In this document: piece by piece, positions 11,857 to 14,491 of the stretch
Layout of the letters: the number at the start of each line of letters is the position of its first letter
Position numbering within the stretch: the stretch's first letter is position 1
Source: an uncultured Bacteroidales bacterium
GTDB taxonomy: Bacteria; Bacteroidota; Bacteroidia; Bacteroidales; Paludibacteraceae
DNA length: 14,491 nt
Reading direction: 5' to 3'
Assembly (NCBI GenBank): GCA_903873355.1
Contig: CAIQOG010000028.1
Span: forward strand, 1 to 14,491
The notes under the pieces: model-generated
What the model was told of the DNA's origin: nothing
Database searches by the model: none
What the model saw: only the letters and a program-made list of their open reading frames with translations
Made by a program: the position numbers and the translations under genes

Positions 11857-13377
11857 ATGGAAAAAAAGCAAATTAAAAGAGCGTTAGTGTCTGTTTATCA
11901 CAAAGATAAGCTTGATGAAATTATAGTGAAACTTCACTCCGAAGGAGTTGAATTTATCTCTACCGGAGGGACACAATCTTTTATTGAATCGCTGAATATT
12001 CCATGTCTGGCTGTTGAAGATTTGACCGGTTACCCTTCGATTTTGGGCGGAAGAGTTAAAACTTTACATCCAAAAGTGTTTGGAGGAATACTCAATCGTC
12101 GCGATTTAGCTCAGGACCAGGCCCAGATTGAAGAATACGAAATTCCTGAAATCGACCTGGTTATTGTTGATTTATATCCGTTTGAAGCCACTGTGGCTGC
12201 GGGTGCTGATGAGCCAACCACCATTGAGAAAATTGATATAGGTGGCATTTCGCTGATTCGTGCAGCTGCCAAAAATTTTAATGACGTAGTGATTGTGGCT
12301 TCGCAAGCTCAATATGAACCGCTGTTGGAAATGATTTCGGCAAATGGTGCAAATACCACGCTGGAAGAACGCCGCTGGTTTGCAAAGGAAGCTTTTGCGG
12401 TTTCTTCGCACTACGATTCGGCCATTTTCAATTATTTTGATGGCGAAGAAAAAAGCGGTTTCCGCATGAGCGAAAACGATGCAAAACCTCTTCGTTATGG
12501 TGAAAACCCTCACCAACAGGGTATTTTCTTTGGTAAGTTTGAAGATATATTTGAACAATTGCAGGGGAAAGAAATTTCATACAACAACCTGCTCGACATT
12601 GATGCGGCAGTTAATCTGATTAATGATTTTGATGATATAACTTTTGCCATTCTGAAACACAACAATGCCTGCGGAATTGCTTCGCGTCCAGTGTTGGTGG
12701 ATGCATGGAATGCAGCATTGGCCGGTGATCCGGTTTCAGCTTTTGGTGGAGTGCTGATTACCAATGCGGTAATCGACAAAGCAACGGCTGAAGAAATGCA
12801 TAAAATATTCTTCGAAGTGGTAATCGCTCCCGATTATGATTTGGAAGGCATTGAAATTTTGAGTCAAAAGAAAAACCGCATCATTTTGATTATCAAGGAT
12901 GCAAAATATAAAACTCAGCAATTCCGTTCGTTGTTGAATGGTGTGTTGGTGCAGGATAAAGATATACATACCGAATCGGCTGACGAACTGACTGTAGTGA
13001 CTGAAAAAGCACCGACTGCTCAGGAAGTTGAAGATTTGTTGTTTGCCAATAAAATTGTAAAACACACTAAATCAAATGCCATTGTGTTTGCAAAAAACAA
13101 ACAAATGTGTGCGAGCGGTGTGGGACAGACTTCACGTGTGGATGCACTGAATCAGGCAATTGATAAAGCCGGAACATTTGAATTTGATTTGAATGGTGCC
13201 GTTATGGCTTCGGATGCATTTTTCCCGTTCCCCGACTGCGTGCAAATTGCTGCAGAAGCAGGAATTACAGCTGTTATACAGCCCGGAGGTTCTATAAATG
13301 ATAAACTTTCAATTGAATCGTGCAATCAAAACGGCGTGGCGATGGTAACAACCGGATTCAGACATTTTAAACATTAA
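11857..13377 (+). CDS. purH: Bifunctional AICAR formyltransferase / IMP cyclohydrolase
   Basis: From the ATG at 11857 this is a 506-residue PurH, which carries out the last two steps of IMP synthesis: formylation of AICAR with 10-formyl-THF, then ring closure. The N-terminal MGS-like cyclohydrolase domain (about 5-150) has STGGTQ (35-40) and GGRVKTLHPKVFGGIL (64-79). The formyltransferase domain (about 200-506) has RYGENPHQ (213-220), the catalytic K267-H268 in LKHNNACG, the DPVSAFGGVL block and SDAFFPFPDC near the C-terminus, ending in RHFKH. The frame extends upstream to 11737, but that extension covers the promoter and hairpin and is not coding. An ATG at 11842 (five residues longer) lies only about 8 bases from the predicted transcript start, so 11857 is preferred. 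mreB follows after 76 bases. Confidence 0.96.
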   Translation: MEKKQIKRALVSVYHKDKLDEIIVKLHSEGVEFISTGGTQSFIESLNIPCLAVEDLTGYPSILGGRVKTLHPKVFGGILNRRDLAQDQAQIEEYEIPEIDLVIVDLYPFEATVAAGADEPTTIEKIDIGGISLIRAAAKNFNDVVIVASQAQYEPLLEMISANGANTTLEERRWFAKEAFAVSSHYDSAIFNYFDGEEKSGFRMSENDAKPLRYGENPHQQGIFFGKFEDIFEQLQGKEISYNNLLDIDAAVNLINDFDDITFAILKHNNACGIASRPVLVDAWNAALAGDPVSAFGGVLITNAVIDKATAEEMHKIFFEVVIAPDYDLEGIEILSQKKNRIILIIKDAKYKTQQFRSLLNGVLVQDKDIHTESADELTVVTEKAPTAQEVEDLLFANKIVKHTKSNAIVFAKNKQMCASGVGQTSRVDALNQAIDKAGTFEFDLNGAVMASDAFFPFPDCVQIAAEAGITAVIQPGGSINDKLSIESCNQNGVAMVTTGFRHFKH

Positions 13378-13390
13378 ACAATACCGTACA

Positions 13391-13408
13391 GATGCTCAAT
13401 TGAGCGTC
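13391..13408 (+). promoter_or_regulatory. Palindromic hairpin between purH and mreB
   Basis: The sequence GATGCTCAATTGAGCGTC is an inverted repeat with one G-T mismatch; the central 12 bases GCTCAATTGAGC are perfect. As RNA it would form a 7-pair stem with an AATT loop. No T-run follows, so it is not a standard terminator. It could be an operator, a processing site or a weak attenuator. No TAnnTTTG promoter was found for mreB, so the mreB message may read through it from purH. Confidence 0.5.
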
Positions 13409-13453
13409 TAAAGAGGAAACATAAAATAAAACAACCTGAAATAAATTAAGAAA

Positions 13454-14473
13454 ATGGGACTATTTTCATTTACACAAGAAATTGCTATTGACTTGGGAAC
13501 TGCCAATACGATTATCATTCATAATGATAAAATCGTGGTGGATGAGCCTTCAGTAGTGGCATTGGACAGACGTACCGATAAACTGATTGCTATTGGTGAA
13601 AAAGCGCGTCAGATGCAGGGAAAAGAAAACGAAGGAATCCGCACGGTTCGTCCGTTGCGCGATGGTGTTATTGCCGACTTCTATGCTGCAGAATTAATGA
13701 TTCGCGGTATGATTAAAATGATACCTTCTAAAAATCATTTATTTTCACCAACCCTTAAAATGGTAGTTTGTATTCCTTCGGGAAGTACCGAGGTGGAAAT
13801 TCGTGCGGTACGTGACTCGAGTGAACATGCCGGTGGACGTGAAGTGTACATGATTTACGAACCAATGGCTGCTGCTATCGGTATCGGAATTGATGTAGAA
13901 GCTCCGAATGGTTGTATGATTGTTGATATAGGCGGTGGTACTACCGAAATTGCAGTTATCTCGCTTGGTGGTATTGTATCGAACAAATCTATCCGTATTG
14001 CAGGTGATGACTTAACACTCGACATCGTGGAATATATGGGACGTATGCACAACATCAAAGTTGGTGAGCGTACAGCCGAATTGATTAAAATAAACGTTGG
14101 TGCAGCATTGACCGACCTGGAAGATGCTCCCGAAGATTATATCGTTCACGGACCAAACCGTATGACTGCGCTTCCAATGCAGGTACCGGTTTCTTATCAG
14201 GAAATTGCTCACTGTCTCGAAAAATCTATTTCAAAAATAGAAGCAGCTATCCTGAGCGCTTTGGAACAAACTCCTCCTGAGTTATATTCGGATATTGTTC
14301 AGAAAGGTATTTATCTGGCCGGTGGTGGAGCATTGCTTCGCGGATTAGATAAACGTCTGACTGATAAGTTGAACATTCAGTTCCATATTGCCGATGATCC
14401 ATTGCGAGCAGTGGCCCGCGGAACTGGTATAGCCCTAAAGAATGTAGACAAATTCTCGTTCATGATTCGATAA
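13454..14473 (+). CDS. mreB: Rod shape-determining protein MreB
   Basis: This 339-residue protein is MreB, the bacterial actin homologue that forms membrane-bound filaments and guides lateral wall synthesis. The actin-fold nucleotide motifs are present: phosphate-1 loop DLGTANT at 13-19, phosphate-2 loop DIGGGTTE at 158-165, and the adenosine motif LAGGGALLRGLD at 288-299. The N-terminus has the short amphipathic MGLFSF expected for membrane contact. Length fits the family (about 335-350). The start at 13454 is the only one that gives this terminus. The gene is complete, with 18 bases after its stop. In Bacteroidales the purH-mreB order is usually followed by mreC and other rod genes, which would lie beyond the right edge. 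Confidence 0.97.
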   Translation: MGLFSFTQEIAIDLGTANTIIIHNDKIVVDEPSVVALDRRTDKLIAIGEKARQMQGKENEGIRTVRPLRDGVIADFYAAELMIRGMIKMIPSKNHLFSPTLKMVVCIPSGSTEVEIRAVRDSSEHAGGREVYMIYEPMAAAIGIGIDVEAPNGCMIVDIGGGTTEIAVISLGGIVSNKSIRIAGDDLTLDIVEYMGRMHNIKVGERTAELIKINVGAALTDLEDAPEDYIVHGPNRMTALPMQVPVSYQEIAHCLEKSISKIEAAILSALEQTPPELYSDIVQKGIYLAGGGALLRGLDKRLTDKLNIQFHIADDPLRAVARGTGIALKNVDKFSFMIR

Positions 14474-14491
14474 ACCAAATTTGAATTTTCG

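Overview
The window looks like an ordinary chromosomal segment from a member of the Bacteroidota, most likely the Bacteroidales. The base composition is AT-rich. Several intergenic regions carry the TAnnTTTG -7 element typical of this phylum. Shine-Dalgarno sequences are weak or absent. The gene content also fits: a Nudix-fold wHTH regulator with a dead Nudix box, a carboxypeptidase-regulatory-domain/DUF5686 outer-membrane protein, a Bacteroidetes-type lipoprotein, and purH directly followed by mreB. The genus cannot be fixed from sequence alone; a Paludibacter/Dysgonomonas-like relative is a guess.

Layout. Positions 1-2379 are all on the minus strand. Read in the direction of transcription they hold a Nudix-family regulator, a secreted S1/P1-type nuclease with its own terminator, an ECF sigma factor, and at the left edge the start of a small membrane protein cut off by the window. 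A 229-base divergent region (2380-2608) separates these from the plus-strand genes, which run to the right edge. The plus-strand genes are: a lipoprotein with a strong terminator; xerD followed by a GxxExxY (PD-(D/E)XK-like) gene and a large DUF5686 outer-membrane protein; proC and upp, ending in a strong terminator; a VanZ-like membrane protein overlapping dprA by 4 bases; a DUF4268 gene and a DUF1801 gene; and purH followed by mreB. The stop codon of mreB lies just inside the right edge.

Functionally this is mostly housekeeping: chromosome resolution (XerD), proline synthesis (ProC), uracil salvage (Upp), DNA uptake/recombination (DprA), IMP synthesis (PurH) and cell shape (MreB). The sigma factor and the truncated membrane protein probably form one stress-type regulatory unit. 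No tRNA, rRNA, CRISPR array, insertion sequence or phage gene was seen, and no gene-free stretch exceeds 300 bases.

I do not see a convincing new multi-gene system. The observations most worth checking are the purH leader (promoter-like site, 8-codon ORF and terminator-like hairpin placed before the main purH promoter), the GxxExxY gene coupled to xerD, the tyrosine at the mature N-terminus of the S1/P1-type nuclease, and the palindromic hairpin between purH and mreB.
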